From Alphaproteobacteria bacterium (GTDB lineage: Bacteria > Pseudomonadota > Alphaproteobacteria > ATCC43930 > CGMCC-115725), in NCBI GenBank assembly GCA_028871455.1, contig JAGWNF010000006.1:54871-118870 (forward strand): a stretch of 64,000 nucleotides of DNA, given 5' to 3'. The notes below the pieces were generated by a model. That model ran no database searches. It saw only the letters and a list, made by a program, of their open reading frames with translations, and was not told the origin of the DNA. Below are positions 63,863-64,000 of the stretch, piece after piece. A program made the position numbers and the translations under genes. How positions within the stretch are numbered: position 1 is the stretch's first letter; each line of letters starts with the position of its first letter.

Positions 63863-63904
63863 CCGGTTCCACGGACACCGAGTTAGGTGTTTTGATGGAA
63901 CCGG
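63863..63904. mobile_element. IS-end region with inverted repeat beside IS3 orfA
   Basis: CCGGTTCCA (63863-63871) and TGGAACCGG (63896-63904) form a perfect 9-bp inverted repeat between the kinase start and the transposase start. It lies in the terminal leader of the IS3-type element whose left end should be just outside the kinase ATG. The exact end is uncertain and no target duplication can be tested within the window. Confidence 0.45.
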
Positions 63905-63913
63905 AGGTGGATC

Positions 63914-64000
63914 ATGGCGAGACGGAAGTTTACGCGGGAGTTCAAGCTTGAGGCTGTGAAGCTGATCAAGGACCGAGGGGTGTCGTATGTGCAGGCAGCC
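63914..64000 (+). CDS. IS3-family transposase OrfA, N-terminal part
   Basis: ATG 63914 has GGAGGTGG upstream. The 29 visible residues begin MARRKFTREFKLEAVKLIKD and continue RGVSYVQAA, the helix-turn-helix of IS3 OrfA (the R-x-F-x-x-E-F-K-x-E-A-V-x-L signature). The rest of the element, including OrfB with the DDE catalytic site, lies beyond the window. Insertion immediately upstream of the kinase gene. Confidence 0.9.
   Translation, partial: MARRKFTREFKLEAVKLIKDRGVSYVQAA

Overview
The window is chromosomal DNA of an alphaproteobacterium. The order dcd, murA, DUF2948, hisG, hisD, UPF0262, infA, maf, RNase E/G, (insertion), yacG, tRNA-Phe is a conserved alphaproteobacterial block. UPF0262 and DUF2948 are essentially alphaproteobacterial families, and the glnB-glnA pair close to nnr fits the same group. 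Most genes have strong third-position G/C. I cannot fix the order; Rhodospirillales or Hyphomicrobiales are the likeliest.

Layout. (1) 1-7.5 kb: accessory DNA, visibly less G+C-rich, with secreted Sel1-repeat proteins, a class 3 lipase carrying 17 octapeptide repeats, a TPR protein, a TM2-like membrane protein and an orphan secreted protein. It stops against the 5' half of a tRNA-Thr gene at 7511-7547, so it is probably an old integrated island. (2) 7.6-14.7 kb: the housekeeping block. (3) 14.7-22.9 kb: a minus-strand Tad/Flp-pilus-like cluster, two TadE-like and five tandem TadG-like genes plus a PEP-CTERM tail fragment, lying exactly between the RNase gene and yacG, which are normally neighbours. 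(4) 23.0-41.9 kb: yacG and tRNA-Phe, then an envelope/metal-type locus. It holds a two-component system with an RND pump that lacks an outer-membrane factor, a divergent cupredoxin, a twin-CX3C protein, a beta-barrel protein, a beta-propeller/OmpA fusion, a complete tripartite RND pump whose cistrons all overlap by ATGA (beginning with an unannotated 41-codon ORF), and a PepSY-like protein. (5) 42.3-52.3 kb: PPK2, a lipoprotein, two divergent GT87 paralogues, a Rieske ferredoxin with its reductase, a stand-alone Lrp ligand-binding domain, a DEAD-box helicase, parE and a thioesterase. (6) 52.3-53.5 kb: a low-G+C islet with a HEPN-like protein. (7) 53.5-62.2 kb: an ATP-pyrophosphatase, a formamidase-family protein, glnA and glnB with a sigma-54 promoter, an aminotransferase, tRNA-His, nnr and malonyl-CoA decarboxylase. 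(8) 62.3-64 kb: a PAS histidine kinase interrupted by a nonsense codon in its last motif and abutted at its 5' end by an IS3-family element that runs off the window.

The best candidates for something undescribed are the three TadG paralogues sharing a long cysteine-patterned C-terminal region with a hypervariable loop, the ATGA-coupled cysteine-containing leader ORF in front of the RND operon, and the metal/redox-looking locus between the two RND pumps. All functional statements for these are inference from sequence only.
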